NCBI GenBank assembly: GCA_009760885.1
Contig: CM019717.1
Coordinates: 47,012,866 to 47,076,865, forward strand
DNA: 64,000 nt
DNA from: Achatina immaculata
Lineage: Eukaryota; Mollusca; Gastropoda; Stylommatophora; Achatinidae
Direction of reading: 5' to 3'
A program made the position numbers and the translations under genes. The notes below the pieces were generated by a model. That model was not told where the DNA came from and did not search any database. It saw only the letters and a list, made by a program, of their open reading frames with translations. This document shows positions 1 through 11,599 of this stretch, one piece after another. Positions within the stretch are counted from its first letter, which is position 1. Every line of letters begins with the position of its first letter.

Positions 1-275
1 TTTCAATTTTAGCTGATTAGCACTTCTTGTATTATGTCCACTTGATACTCTCCATTCTTCTGTGTATCCATATTTCGAGGGTCTTTATTTTCTTTTCTGT
101 CGACTTATACAAAGTCCAGGCTTCTACACCATATTGGAATATTGAGTGTGTGTAGACTTTTATGATATGTAATCTCGGTTGCTGCGATTTTTTGCTATGA
201 CGTAAGGGTCTCCTCATTCTGTTGAAGGTGTTTTTATTCACATTGCATTTCGGTTCAAATATATTTGAAAGCACC
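1..275 (-). mobile_element. LINE reverse transcriptase, C-terminal fragment
   Basis: The minus strand is open for 80 codons (274 down to 32). It carries the block that follows the polymerase domain in many APE-type LINEs: VYTHSIFQYGVEAWTL, a charged stretch, then IHRRMESIKW. Relatives normally have a YGxExWTL motif and an RRM...W motif here. The copy runs off the left edge of the window and is truncated at about 275, so neither the catalytic part nor the 3' tail is present. A more decayed relative lies on the same strand at 9,960-10,640. It is a dead fragment; the LINE clade cannot be settled from this piece. Confidence 0.65.
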
Positions 276-826
276 TGTGCGTAAAGCGCTGGAAAAGGAT
301 CCGTCGATAACTATAGGAAAGAAACTAATGCTATACGCAGCTACTAACCTTAATTACCTGTTATTAATGTTTGAAAACAATTATTTTCCTATTTTGATCA
401 GACTACAGAATACACAAACGCGGTACGAATTTCGTATTCTCCCTTCCGGCGTTTTTAGCCAATCGCTGGGAAAGAGTGCTATAATTACGATTAGCTTTCG
501 AAAATGAAATTTTGTCGTGAAAATAGTTTAGTGATCGAAGTGTGGGCGCTTACGTACAGAAAAGCTAAAAAGATGTACGGCGTTATTACCTTTCGCCAAC
601 ATTTTTTTACAAATAGGAAACAACCAGGCTTTTCCACAGTAAAGTAACAGAGCACAGTATTGTATGGTCAAATCTTGAAAAAAAAAATCATAAAATCATT
701 CTTTGTTTATGTTTTTTTGTTTCAAGGTCTAACCATACAGCACTGTGCTCTGTTACTTTACCTTTTACGAGCGCTTCCCCAAGCAATTTTGTAAGGTGGT
801 ACAAAATTATTTCTCTCTACCTTCTC

Positions 827-866
<40 letters not shown>

Positions 867-1217
867 CCCATGCCGCGTACCCTATCGATTAATTAACCAC
901 TCTGTTTTCTTCCACTACACGCCCCCCCCCCAACCCAACCCTTTCCAATAAACGGGAATTCTCCATGGCCCCTCTTAAAACAGGGAAAGCCTTCTGGCTA
1001 CCAGGCGATACACTAGCTGTCCCCGGCCTTCTTCATTGGGCACGTCTTTCACTGGCAGCATTGATTTAACATATTTGATGATAGTGAAGGAAGCTACTCG
1101 TAAAGCCTTCACATTTTTTGTAAAAAGCAGTTGGTTGTAGTTGTTTCACCAGAAGACCTGAGTTTAAAGACGAAATGAGTTAAAACAAAACCATTTTTTG
1201 AAGCATTGACTTGCTTT
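276..1217. other. Stretch without recognised genes; (TC)n microsatellite
   Basis: No coding region or known repeat is supported here. A pyrimidine microsatellite, (TC)n passing into (TTTC)n, occupies about 822-866, and a C run lies near 923-932. The open frames present are short and have no family resemblance. Confidence 0.6.
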
Positions 1218-1672
1218 CCATTCATTCATTCATTCCTTTGCATGTCCCTTGCGGAACTTTGCCTCCCAAACAGCACTCCTGTAGGCCTCTCGGTTGTGAG
1301 CAAGATGGCCTGCTGCTCCTGCATTCATTTGCAGATCGTCAACGATGTCTTGCACCCATCTTCGTTTTGGTCTTCCTCTCTTTCTTTTTTCCCATTATGT
1401 ATCCTTCCAATACGGTCTTCTCTAAATTATCATGACGTTTAATGTGTCCAAAATATTTAAGTTTTCTCTCTTTAATCCTCTTTACTAGCCAGCCTTCTTC
1501 AATATTAAGCTCTTGTAGTATAGATATATTTGTTCTTTTTTGTGTCCACGATATTTAGAGAACTCTTCTGTAGCATTTACATTTAAAGGCATTTATGTGT
1601 TTCTCAGCTGTTTTGTTAAGTGTTCAGGTCTCACAGGCATATGTTGCGATTGGAAAAATGCATGTGCTTTCC
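1218..1672 (-). mobile_element. LINE-A 3'-end copy 1
   Basis: On the minus strand this encodes, with frame breaks, the tail peptide of LINE-A: a GHIKRH-like segment, GKRKRGRP-like basic motif, QDIVDDLQ-like segment and a final AKFRKGHA-like motif. It is the same element as the better copy at 62,288. The 3' end is followed by (ATTC)n on the plus strand (about 1,218-1,235), that is a (TGAA)n-type tail, which fits target-primed retrotransposition of a LINE with a microsatellite tail. The copy is strongly 5'-truncated and carries no reverse transcriptase core. Confidence 0.75.
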
Positions 1673-1821
1673 ATTACTGTGTTGAATATACTAAAAAGTG
1701 AAACAAATGAATATCAATATTTAAACGGGTATAGTTAATGTTAAAATTGCGAAAACCAGCAAAACGATGTTTATTTTGAAATTAGATTAAATATTATATT
1801 GCAAAAACTTGACATCAAGGT

Positions 1822-1968
1822 TTCTTCTTATATCTTATATCCTTCCCGTGCTGTTAAACGTCACATTGGGCTCGCAAAGTAGTTCGCCAATTTTTCCTGT
1901 CTTTCGCGAGACTTTCAACCTCATCAAAGGATTTTATGCCTGTTAATTTGGCCTCTCTTAATAAGTTT
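1822..1968 (-). mobile_element. LINE-B 3' stub
   Basis: The minus-strand peptide includes LLREAKLTGIKSFDEVE, LAKDRKNWRTTLRAQCDV and the following untranslated end with an ATAAG-type tail. These match the end of the longer LINE-B copies at 16,190-16,345 and 57,210-57,365. It is truncated at about 1,968, where a minisatellite begins. Confidence 0.8.
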
Positions 1969-1974
1969 AGGGTA

Positions 1975-2105
1975 GGGATAATAAACCTTAGAATGATAAG
2001 GATGATAAACCTTAGGATGATAAACCTTAGGATGATAAGGATGATAAACCTTAGGATGATGAGGATGATAAACCTTAGGATGATAAGGATGATAAACCTT
2101 ATCAA
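1975..2105. repeat. 15/21-bp minisatellite
   Basis: Direct tandem copies of GATGATAAACCTTAG, some extended by GATAAG, about seven units. The array starts within a few bases of the truncated 5' end of the LINE-B stub, so the array and the insertion point may be connected. Confidence 0.8.
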
Positions 2106-3290
2106 AGTTTAGTGCCGGGGAAAAAAACGTTTAACCCCCTCCTCTGTTTTGCTAGTTTGTAACAACATGGCCTGTTACCACGAATGCTGTATAGATGTAA
2201 GACTAAGTCTGACTGTGCCTTCGGTAATGGGGTCAGCTCCTATCTGCAACTTTTATTACTGTGTCTTGCTGGACAGAAATGAACAACAAATTGTACAGTC
2301 TTCACACTGAAGATCTGCTGTATATAATCTCCAGTGGGCCCTGTCTCTCGCAGTTTTTATATCTGGACAGTCTGTCTCATATCGATCCTTCGATGAGTAC
2401 CCATGTAAACTGCTTATTTTTTTGTATATTCCTTTCAGAATAATGCAGTACAATATATTATCATCTAAAAACGACGAAAATTGTCACTAATAATAACTAC
2501 ATCATACTGCGCAGCGCCGTGGAATGATACTTGAAATTAAATAACTGACTGATGGCAGAGTACGGCTAGCTCAAATTTTATAACACGCTCCAACATTCAA
2601 AATTAAACACTTTTCATAGACGTAGAATCGCTTCAGAGTATCGGAAGAAAAAGTCTAGAAGTGATTACAATGAAGAGAATAATATATTAATGCCAAAATA
2701 TTTAAAGTTATGTTTCCCACCCTCCCTCTCTCTCTCTCTCTCTCCCCCACCCCTACCTCTCTCTCTCTCTCTCTTGTTCCCTACCAAAGAAATATATTTT
2801 GTTAAACAGTTGTCGGTTTCCAGCGTACATTTGGGCTTGCTGTCAACATCGATAAGTATAAAATTGTTTAAAGTCAGAATTTGCTATTTTTAAACAAATC
2901 AGTCCTAAAAGCTGATGCAATGTACTTTTGTGTGTGTGCAATTGACAGTGTTCAAGAGGTCCCATAAAATCCACAATGTTTCCAAAAAAAAAAAGATCAC
3001 AGGGGCCATCAAGCTCTGGTATTGAGCTATTAATATTCTACCAAAAAGGGACTCCTAACTCTCTCTCTCTCTCGCTCTCTCTCACTCACTCAATGAAATA
3101 ACTGAAAACCACTGTGCCGTTAATCGCTTCAAAAATTAATAATCTTTTTTTAAAAAATAGGATTGGATTTAAAGAAATTGCAGATTTTAAAAAATATGTT
3201 ATAATTTTTAGTGCTCATAAATCTAAATCAAATGTAAAAGCAGGGAAACAGAAACCAAAAGCCTACCAATAGAACGAAGAATTTTCCTAT
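2106..3290. other. Stretch without recognised genes; (CT)n tracts
   Basis: (CT)n microsatellites occur at about 2,722-2,775 and 3,060-3,085. A minus-strand frame at 2,256-2,453 contains ARDRAHWR, which faintly recalls LINE tails, but it is too weak to call. Nothing else is supported. Confidence 0.5.
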
Positions 3291-3386
3291 TGTTTGGCAA
3301 CGTCATCGATTATCTACGCTTAATCCGGGACGGGGGTTTACGGGAGTGGGAGGACAGTGGAGGTAAATAAACTAGAGACGACAAAC
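3291..3386 (+). promoter_or_regulatory. Possible 5' UTR or promoter-proximal region of the small-gene candidate
   Basis: Just upstream of the ATG at 3,387 the base composition turns GC-richer than its surroundings, with several CpG and GGGA blocks at about 3,325-3,360. The ATG sits in a good Kozak-like context (A at -3, G at +4). No TATA box is evident. The call depends on exon 1 being real. Confidence 0.3.
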
Positions 3387-3471
3387 ATGGCGGTTAACGT
3401 CTGGACTACGGTGATTTTCGCATTACAAGTGTTGTTTTTGTGCTTTCTTTACACATCGGGGACCTCGTACC
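3387..3471 (+). CDS. Candidate first coding exon of a small hydrophobic peptide
   Basis: The ATG at 3,387 opens 28 codons, starting MAVNVW, then a strongly hydrophobic run (TVIFALQVLFLCFLY), then TSGTSY. That is a signal-peptide or signal-anchor layout. The frame meets a textbook donor: exon ends with C at 3,471 and the intron starts GTAAGT at 3,472. An in-frame GTG at 3,357 lies upstream, but the ATG is preferred for its context. I do not recognise the family. If spliced to 7,207-7,274 it makes a 50-residue product. It may instead be the first exon of a larger gene whose later exons lie elsewhere, or a chance open frame. Confidence 0.4.
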
Positions 3472-4577
3472 GTAAGTGTTTTTGTTGTAGTCTGAAATTT
3501 AAAGTTTATATTTACTTGTATTTATTTTATGTGTTGAGTTCTTTAGTCCGTAAAATAGTTTTTGTCTGGCGAACGTTTTTTCGTGAATACTCCGTTGATC
3601 TATATACATTCTTTCTTACATATCAAGTTACTAACTTTAAAATAAGTTAGTAGAGTTTTGTTGAAATTAATTATCATTAAAATATATATTTTCCATACTT
3701 TTGACTGAACTTTGAATGAATAAACGTCTTAATTTACTCATATATCACTTCCAACAAACTCATATTTTCTTTAGTGTTTTTTTGTTGTATCCTCCACTAT
3801 AAAAACTATTTGAATAGAGGTTCTCATCTCTTTATGTACTTTTTACTGCGAAAAAAGCCAGTGAAGATTAGATTAAGGATTTAAAAAAAAGTTTTAAAGC
3901 TATGTAACATTTTATTTCTTTCACTATCATTATATTTCCTATGACAACTTTAAGGATATGTGACTTGCTTATTCCTGACAAAAATAATATAGAAATAAAA
4001 TGGAAACGATACAGAAAAAAAAAATGAAAGCAGAATTGCTACACAGTCAAGAGAATTTACCAGAGATCTTCAGGTCATTTCTTTTGTCATGAAAATATCA
4101 CTTATAATTTATTTTTGGTACAGTGGTTTAACTGTTAGATGTTTTTAATAATTACATAAGACAAGTTTTATATTTCTTGATATTTTTGTACTAACATGAG
4201 AAAGGTAAAGGTATTCAATGCCATTTGTGAGAATTTCCATCTGTTATGTTATTCACTCAGTCATTAACCAGTAGAATCAGCACACAAAACACTCTTCTCA
4301 ATAAGCAGACCACATATGGATAGTCATGACTTACAGTGTGTTCCTGTTGTAAATCATGTAAATATTTAGTTCATAATTTAATTCTCTGACTTGCCATATT
4401 GACAGTGTGTGTGTGTATCTGTCTGTGTTAGTGTGAGGTTTGGGGGTTGGAAGGAAAGAGGCCATTTTTCTTTTCAGGTTTCATTTTATTTTACCCTCTG
4501 TTTTACCATTCATAAAACTTTGTATCCAGTTTTATGTTCTTGTTTAATTTGTCTATTTTCATAGGTTATAAAATATC

Positions 4578-4688
4578 ATACTGTGTTATGAATTTCATAG
4601 TCCATGCTGTATGTCACATGTGTGTTATGAATTTCATGGTCCATGCCATATATCACATTGTATTATGAGTTTCATAGCCCATGCTCAA
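4578..4688. repeat. Three-copy 40-bp tandem repeat
   Basis: Three adjacent copies share the core TTATGAATTTCATAGTCCAT, with small differences. No coding meaning is seen. Confidence 0.75.
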
Positions 4689-5086
4689 ACAGCAAACCTT
4701 AAAAAATGATAAATATTTAATTATTGGTTCATTGTTCTGAAGACACTTCTTATATATTTCTCTCAACTCTTGATGATGCGTATTGAGACTTAAATTTTCC
4801 TAATGTGTAGCTGTGTTCTGGGACACGCTCTTTGTCTTGCACTTTCAGATTTTTGTACATGCCATGTCTTTTTCCGTGCATTTGTTCTAATTAAATTGTC
4901 TGATTTGACTACTTTTCTCTGAATCTTGCGTTCTTGTTGTTCGTGTAGTACCTCAGAAACTGCGTTTTCAAGTTCTTTGCAGGTGAGGCCATGGTATAGA
5001 TGTTGAAACAGTGAGGTGGGGAGCTTGTTTCAGTGAAAACGTGTTTGAATTTCTAGAGTAGGCAACTCAATAATCACCGCTACCAT

Positions 5087-5140
5087 GGGGGAAGGCCTTG
5101 TCCCTTAAGCCGTCAGTGTGGCATAATAGCCATTTTCTGA
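5087..5140 (+). repeat. Short dispersed repeat also seen at 9,316-9,385
   Basis: The stretch from ATGGGGGAAGG to the CCATTTTCTGAG motif matches, with gaps, the sequence at 9,316-9,385 in the same orientation. There it lies directly before a family X copy. It may be a decayed outer part of family X or a separate repeat. Confidence 0.4.
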
Positions 5141-5432
5141 GAGGACCTCAAGGAAGGAGTATATGCTGTGACCAGGTGTGGCAATAACTGTAGTGCCCCA
5201 CCAGAAGAATCACTTTGATTGCAACTTTGAACTAGAGACTAATGACTTCTTGTGAGAATTTAGTCATACAGCACTCATTGATTTCATTATCTGATTTCAG
5301 TAATGAGTTAAAAAGCTGACGTTTCATCATTAGATAAATTTTCACCATGCCATAATGTCAGACTGTCCATTTTCTTCTCTTTCAACCTTCCTCTAACTTT
5401 GTGTAAGTGCATATATTTTCATTGACATGTTG

Positions 5433-5600
5433 GCATGGGTTGAGTAATGTGGTTAGCATCATGCCTACCTGCTCTTCCTTTCTCAGCTACAGGAGTATAT
5501 GTACTCATTTCTGTGGTTAAGTGAGTGGAGGAGCACCTCTGATTGGACTTGAACCATTGACCTTGGTCGAGAGATGGGGCACTAACCACTATGCCACTCT
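5433..5600 (-). mobile_element. SINE-1 copy (diverged)
   Basis: The minus strand starts with an A-box-like TGGCATAGTGGTTAGTGC, followed about 25 bases later by a B-box-like GGTTCAAGTCC. It continues with the SINE-1 body: ACAGAAATGAGTAC, then AGGCATGATGCTAACC. The order and spacing match the copies at 50,498 and 61,981. The A and B boxes are the internal RNA polymerase III promoter of a tRNA-derived SINE. Confidence 0.7.
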
Positions 5601-5849
5601 TAATGTTTTCAATCTCTACCCTTTTCACCATTTTCCATTTACTGATTGTTTTTCTTAATAACTTCTAATGCTTTTTAGATTTTTTTCTATCAGATATTTA
5701 TTTTTAGCGATCTTAATTCTAAGGAATCTTTTCTCATGTTTTTGATGAGAAGTTAACAGCTTAGTTGCCTCTGTTAAGCTTTATGCTGGTCTGTTCACCA
5801 CACCAGATGTGCTTGTACAGCAGAACAGGTTTCTTGATAGAAATTTATT

Positions 5850-6095
5850 AGACGCTTCTTACTGTAAATAGGTCTCTCATGGCAAAGGTCGGGGGTTCGA
5901 ATCCAGCCAGAGACACCCCAGTCACCAAGCTGTAGAAATGGGTACCTGACTTCTTCTGGAGTTGGGAAAGGAAAGGCAGCCAGGCGTGATACTGACCATA
6001 TCACCCTCTAGTGTGCTGACAGGTCAAGGAAAATATGGGCACTAACACCATATCCCTATGTGCCTCTAAAGCATGACAGGATTACCTTTACCTCT
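5850..6095 (+). mobile_element. SINE-1 copy
   Basis: A clear B box, GGTTCGAATCC, is at 5,894-5,904. The body CTGTAGAAATGGGTACCTGA, GATACTGACCATATCACC and the end ATGACAGGATTACCTTTACC follow. The tRNA-like head is decayed: the A box is barely recognisable near 5,850-5,875. The 3' part is one of the best in the window, and the downstream flank starts at about 6,096. Confidence 0.85.
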
Positions 6096-6304
6096 TTTTA
6101 TGAACTAAATGGTGGAAAGATGAATCCATCCATTTAGTACAGGACCTGAGATGATTAATGAATGAGACTTGATCATACCTTCATGTGATGCTTTTGCTAA
6201 CATGAAATTGTCACAGCATAGCCATTCCATACTTACAGTGACTGAAGTCACTTAAATGTGACAGTCTGGCTTTACAAAATGAGTTAGCCAGACAAATAGT
6301 GATA

Positions 6305-6850
6305 GGAATTGAAGAGATTCCTGTAGAGGTTAAGTTGGTCTAGTAGTTGTAGAGTTTGAAGTAGTCCCTATAGAGGTTGAGTTAATCACTCTAGTAGTGA
6401 TATGGATTGAAGTGGTCCCTATAGAAGCAGATTTAACCAATCCAGTAATGGTCCCAGTAGAGGTGGATTTGGTGCAGTAGTTGTAGGTTTTGAAGTAGTC
6501 CTTATAGAAGGTGAGCTAACCAGTCCAGTAGTGGTGTGGATTGAAGTGTTCCCTATGGAGGCTGAGTTAACTAGTCAAATAGTATTTATGACTAAAGCGG
6601 TCTCAGTAGAAGTGGAGTTGGTCCAGTAGTTGTAGGGTTTGAAGTAGTCATTATAGAAAGTGAGTTAACCAGTCCAAATAACGGCATGGATTGAAGTGGC
6701 CCCTATAAAGGCTGAAATAGTCCGGTGGTGTTTTGGGATTGAAATGGTCTTTATAGAGGGTTAGTCAGTTTAATAGTGGTAGGGACTGAAGTGGTTCCGT
6801 TAGTGTTAACCAGTCCAGTAGTTGCAGTGACTGAAATGGCCCCTATAAAG
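6305..6850. repeat. Decayed 47-52-bp minisatellite
   Basis: About eleven diverged units share the pattern GATTGAAGTGGTCCCTATAG, then GAGTTAACCAGTCCAGTAGT. The units differ by many substitutions and small gaps, so this is an old array compared with the nearly identical arrays at 12.7 and 24 kb. Confidence 0.8.
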
Positions 6851-6954
6851 CCATAAGGGGAGCTCACTTTTTAAGACCACACTGGGAACTGGAAAATAAG
6901 GATTTCAGTTTCATCCTACATGCCATCATGTTTGATGCCGTTTTTTCGAAGTTC

Positions 6955-7012
6955 TTCACTACCATAGCATTGTCTGCCAAGAACATTACGTTCGCACTTA
7001 CGGGGAGCTCCA
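6955..7012 (-). repeat. Family X, 5' fragment
   Basis: On the minus strand the bases from GTAAGTGCGAACG through the CAGACAATGCTATGG segment align with the start of family X (TAACTGCGAGCTG, then CAGCCAATGCCGTGA) in the copies at 32,316 and 59,468. It is diverged and truncated. Confidence 0.5.
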
Positions 7013-7206
7013 GCAATACTAACATTTACCAAATACTAAAAAAGTAAAGGGATTGAGTAAGGTATGGTGTAAATTTTAGGGGAGATCAGGGAATGCTTTG
7101 GAAGTTTATGTGTGTACGTTTTCTAGGTGAGTGAGTTGATGGATGATGGGCTTTTGAAATATTGATTACTTTTTGTAACGTTTCTTCTCTTGTCTTTGAG
7201 CTGTAG

Positions 7207-7274
7207 ATATTTCTCTTACATTTCCACACGGAACCTCGCCACAAACTGAGCCTCTGTTGTCACGTTTCCGTTAA
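7207..7274 (+). CDS. Candidate last coding exon of the small-gene model
   Basis: Joined to C3471, the phase gives H, then ISLTFPHGTSPQTEPLLSRF, R and a TAA stop at 7,272-7,274. The whole model is 153 bp including the stop, 50 residues. An AATAAA signal lies downstream at 7,521-7,526. The acceptor is strong by eye. No family match is known to me, and the peptide is too short for composition to be informative, so transcript evidence is needed to accept it. Confidence 0.3.
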
Positions 7275-9300
7275 AAATAGTGCCAGAAGTTGGCAGCAGC
7301 AGCAGCAGACTAGCAATAACTCTTGAACAAAGAAAAAAAAATCGAGTCATGAAAGCGGTATACGAAGTAAACAAAAACAACAGTTCGTGTGTGGTTTGCA
7401 GAAATAAAATCCGTTATGACCGTACGAAGCAACCTCAGAATAGAGAGTGAATAAGAAACTCCGAGTGATAGATCTGTGTGTATGTGGCAACAACAGTTCC
7501 TAGAAACAGCAAGTTTATGTAATAAACATTAGCAACTTATATTCAAGAGTTCCCCCCCCCCCCCTTTTTCCAGACATGCTGTGTGTATTACCAGCAGGGA
7601 ACACGTCTTCTTTACTTTCTCATGCTCTGTAACAAATTTGCTGTTAGGCTTCACTTCGCCTGCGTACAGAGAGGCCATGGTTCGCAAACCCGTGAATACC
7701 GTAAGCTGTGACAGGCAGCAGAAAACGTCTCAACATTTGAAAGAAAATTCCTTTTCACTTATTTCACATTCAGAAAAAAAAATCTGTATTTAATAATTAT
7801 TTCTTTTGAACATAGAGAATTAAAATGTAGCATCACAAAGCAGCGTTCGTGAAAGATACAACCATGGAGGTTGGCTGACTGATGGATATACGTGTTCTCT
7901 TTGTTATTCAACATTCAAGCGAAACATGATAATTGATGTTTATTTCGCTTTAGTTGTTTTTAATTCATTGCATCCGCCGTTCGTGTTCTTTTCACGATTC
8001 GAAAATGTTAACATCTTTCTCAGCTCCCAAGCTCCCCCCATCCCCTTCCTTTATATACTTAGAGTAAATTCACTCAGACAAAGGACATGGCCAGACCCCA
8101 GCCCCTCACTACAAGAGAAGCTCTACGGTGACGCAGAAAAACCTGAGACGGATTGCAGCATTTGTGAGAGAGATTGGTGTCTGTGTTTGAGCGAACGAAG
8201 AAAGAAGCAGATACTTTAAGGAACTTTAAACAGTAAAACAAATGCTGTGGCGGGTACCTGATATGAAACTGAGAGATCGGGCGAGAACATAAACCTTGTG
8301 CATGCATTTGAAAAAGAGTTCCTTTCTTTTCTTGCAACCTTCGTCGACCTCTTCTTCTATGAAATGCTTACGTAATGTAACCCCCCCCCCCCCTTTTTTG
8401 TGTGTGCACATGCCATCTCAATAGATTAGCCGATAGTTCGATTTAGAGGCCTTCTTCCCGAACGCTGAGCCCAGATTATTGAGGAGCCACACAAAACGAC
8501 GATTTACTGTGCTCTGCCTTGGAAAATGGAAAGATGTGACAAACATCAGAGCTGAAGGGGAGGAAAAAATGTGTAGCAGCCACGGCCTTGTTGCCGTCAA
8601 ACACGATGCGGTAGTTGCAGGATGGGAGCTCTTACTTTATGGCAGTGGCAAAGAAAAGCTCTCAGAAATTTCCAATTCCCTTCTCTTTTCCCTCCCCCCC
8701 CCCCCCTTCTTCTCACAATCTCTTCTTTTCCTTCTAAGCTAACCACTAGCACGACGAGACCATTTGGAGCCGAAGTAAATGCATCCACTTGATAAGCAGC
8801 GTCACTCACAATCAGTGGGATAGACTTGAACCTTTCCCCTCCCAAGCTTGATGTCTTATACACCTCCGAAAAGTGCAAGCAGAGTGAGCTTGTCTAAAGT
8901 CTTTTTTCTCAACAATAACAAGTTTCATTTTATTCTATTTATTATTTATGTTTCTGGGAAACTTTGGTGTCTTATTGGTTGTCTGAAATGTGCTTTCTCA
9001 ACAGTAACTAGTTCCGGTTTGAATGTTGTTTATGTTTCTGTATAAAATCTGTTTTCTCAACAGCTAGTTCCGGTTTGACTGTGTATGCTTTTGTTTGAAT
9101 ACTGTTTATGTTTCTGCATTACTTTATGTAGTCTTTTCATCTTTTGCAGATTATATACCTGAAGCAGGTGTAGGTTTATATCTGCCTCTCTTGTCAGTAA
9201 CATCATCACCTGTGTCATCATTTAATGCGTAATGTTCCGATAAATAACTAATGAATGTGAAGGCCAGCGAAAAGAACCGAGTAAGAAACCGACATACCTC
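7275..9300. other. Stretch without recognised genes
   Basis: The start may be 3' UTR of the small-gene model up to about 7,545. C runs lie at about 7,550-7,564, 8,380-8,393 and 8,693-8,705. At 8,885-9,115 a loose repeat of 65-70 bp occurs about three times, built on TTCTCAACAG, CTAGTTCCGGTTTGA and TGTTTATGTTTCTG. Open frames here overlap one another on both strands and show no family features. Confidence 0.5.
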
Positions 9301-9365
9301 CATGTAACAGACTGCATGGGGAAAAACCTGGTCCTCTAAGCTCTTAGGCCAGCGTGGGATAGTGA

Positions 9366-9615
9366 GTTACGGTGGCTATTTTCTTTTTCCCAGTTCCTGA
9401 GTGAAGCTTAAAAAAATGGTGAGGAGGTGCAGTACTTCTTTAGCAGACTCCACCTCCATGGGGATTATAACGACCCTTGCCTTGTTAGCCAGACTAGGCC
9501 TATTACTGCTGGGGGGGGGGGGTGCTAACGATGAGTTAGGACAGGGTGTTAGTCGGCTGTAGTTCTTCAACTCTGACGCAAAGCGTGACAGCTGTAGATC
9601 GCTGACCGCCAAATT
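9366..9615 (+). repeat. Family X copy
   Basis: It aligns with the middle and 3' parts of family X: GCTTCTTTAGCAGACT-like, CCTCCATGGGGATTAT-like, CCTTGTTAGCCAGACT-like, and an end carrying two imperfect copies of the 34-bp motif (GGCTGTAG..., CAACTCTGACGC..., CAGCTGTAGATCGCTGA). A G run of about 12 interrupts it at 9,509. It is more diverged than the copies at 29 and 32 kb. Confidence 0.7.
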
Positions 9616-9959
9616 GAACAAGGCTTTACCCTTGTCATGAAACCTGCTTCTTCAGTTTGCTCCGGGAGTTAACTCTTTTTTTCAGCTGCAGGTTACACGC
9701 ATCGTCACCTTGTACCATCTCTACAGTTCTGGCTGCAGTTCATCTCAAACTTTGTATATCCGTTAGTTTGATAAAACTAATGATGTCTGGAATGCCTAGG
9801 CAGCGTGACCTCAAACTTTCATGCGCGTGCGTGCAAGCTGAATCGTGTCCATCTCATGATATTTCCCATCCATCTGTAATCATTGCTTTCTCCAAGCTTG
9901 TTTTCCTTCAGCTTTTAAAAAAAATCATGTATAGTTTTCATTGTAACATTATGCCTATT

Positions 9960-10640
9960 TTGATGGCCAAAATATTTTAGTTGTTCTTTTTGTCTTTCAT
10001 TATTTTTCTTTACAATTTCAGTTCATCTCTTTGGTTTCTTTTCTTTTCACGAAGCTTATCCCATTCTTCTGTATATTCACATTTCGGGGAGTTTAGTTTT
10101 CTTTTCCATTTTCTCGTTTATAATCCATGCTTCAACACTTTAAAGATGTGTGGAGCACATATAGCGTTTGACAACTCTCATTCCCATTCTTCGGTTTATT
10201 TTCATTTGGTGTTTTCCATCGTCTTATCAGCTGTTCCAGATGTGGGAAATGTTTCATATTTGCCTGTGGCTCGCTTGACTGATGTTTATTTTTATGTTTA
10301 CAGTTGATTTTTATACATCGCTGCTCTGCTAACTTACACGGCCTGTGTCTTTTAAAATATTTATTTGTAGTTCACAATCTTGGCCTATGCTGTTTACATA
10401 TGCCAGAAGATTGAGTACAAATTCTGGAATGTCATCGATGAGTATTGTGTTACCTGTATATATGAGATTGATAATTGCGTGTCTGTTGATGGTTCTTCTG
10501 TCTTCGAGGTTGTTGGTCACATCAGATCCTGATCCCTGTCGATATGGCAAAGCCCGCAGTCCTCTCCAGATCCTGATAGAACCTCACAATTTTTGCCCCA
10601 AGCGTGTGTCCTCTGGCCATGTCTCAAGCCTCAGGTCCGA
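9960..10640 (-). mobile_element. Heavily decayed LINE reverse transcriptase fragment
   Basis: The minus-strand frame at 10,550-10,329 contains DRRTINRHAIINLIYTGNT, ILIDDIPEFVLNLL and VNSIGQDCELQINI. This has the layout of the region around the catalytic YADD box of LINE reverse transcriptases, but YADD has become YTGN. Further along the same strand (10,130-9,990) KCEYTEEWDKL recalls the region after the polymerase domain seen at 1-275. Frames are broken and the catalytic aspartates are gone, so this is a fossil. Confidence 0.45.
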
Positions 10641-11599
10641 ATGGTTTGGGCATTCTTGAAGGATATTTTTGTTGATAGTTAATCCAAATATTTCACTGAT
10701 ATCTTTGAAGATCTCAATATAGGGATTAAACAAGTAAGGAAACATCATTGCCTGACATCTCTTTATAACAAGAGGTGTTGAGTAATTCGTATCAGATCTA
10801 ACAACATATATTTGTTTAAAAAATAATACAAAATAATTGCATTTTTTAAAGAATCAAATTTTCAGTTTTGAACAACTGTATCAGTTAAATATAAGCGGCA
10901 AGTTATGGTGGCTATGTTTATTATGAAGTTGTTTTTGTACGTTTGGTAACTTTGGAATGGTAGTCTGAAATAAAGCACGCGAAACGTAGCATGGGGTGTT
11001 GTAAGATCTTCTCCAAGACATCAGCTAGCGAGAGCTTCAAGGTGGCAATTACAAAGATATGTTATAGCATTAAGCAACCGTCTCCCTACACTGTTTTGTG
11101 TTTAAATTTTCATCAGTTCCTACCACATATAATCCATCTTTATCGAACTCGTAATTTCCCGTCTAGTAATTCAGCTTACTTGTATTCTGGCGTGAAAATG
11201 AAACAGGATGAAAGCGACAAAGAATCTCAGTTATAGAGCAGCTATATATGAACTGTCTTGAAAACTGTTAATAGCTGCTTCAGTTTAGCGAAGCACGTAT
11301 TTATTTTATTCCTGCAGCGGCGCTCTTTGCTCTCAAAAGTTTAATTCGTTTTGACTAGTACAAAACCGCTAAACCCGTATCCTAGCAAGAGGCATAGGTA
11401 AGCGAAAAAAGATACTGATTTATCTATTTGTCAGAACGACGGCGAAAATAGCCAGACTTGACCTGACATAGATTCATAAACTAGCAGAGTTAAAGCGATG
11501 CGGAGGAAGACCCCGAAACATGTGGCGGTGGTTAGGAAGAACGAGGAAGAAAGTAAATAATTAATCATAGCAACACGAAGTGAAGACTCTACACGATGT
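10641..11599. other. Stretch without recognised genes
   Basis: An 81-codon plus frame at 10,991-11,236 has no recognisable features. At 11,490-11,545 the plus strand reads RCGGRPRNMWRWL, which resembles LINE tails, but it is too short to call. Confidence 0.5.

Larger units (their letters stand above)
3472..7206 (+). other. Proposed intron of the small-gene candidate
   Basis: This would be a 3.7-kb GT-AG intron. It contains a three-copy repeat at 4,578-4,688, a short dispersed match at 5,087-5,140, two SINE-1 copies and a decayed minisatellite. The acceptor at 7,205-7,206 follows a long pyrimidine-rich run (TTTCTTCTCTTGTCTTTGAG) and CTGTAG. No other exon was identified inside it; 3,480-4,570 shows nothing I can name. 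Confidence 0.3.

Noticed and set aside
2256..2453. LINE tail on the minus strand (ARDRAHWR)
   Set aside because: A single short motif without the other C-terminal features; insufficient.
11490..11545. LINE tail on the plus strand (GGRPRNMWRW)
   Set aside because: The basic motif is suggestive, but nothing around it supports a LINE.
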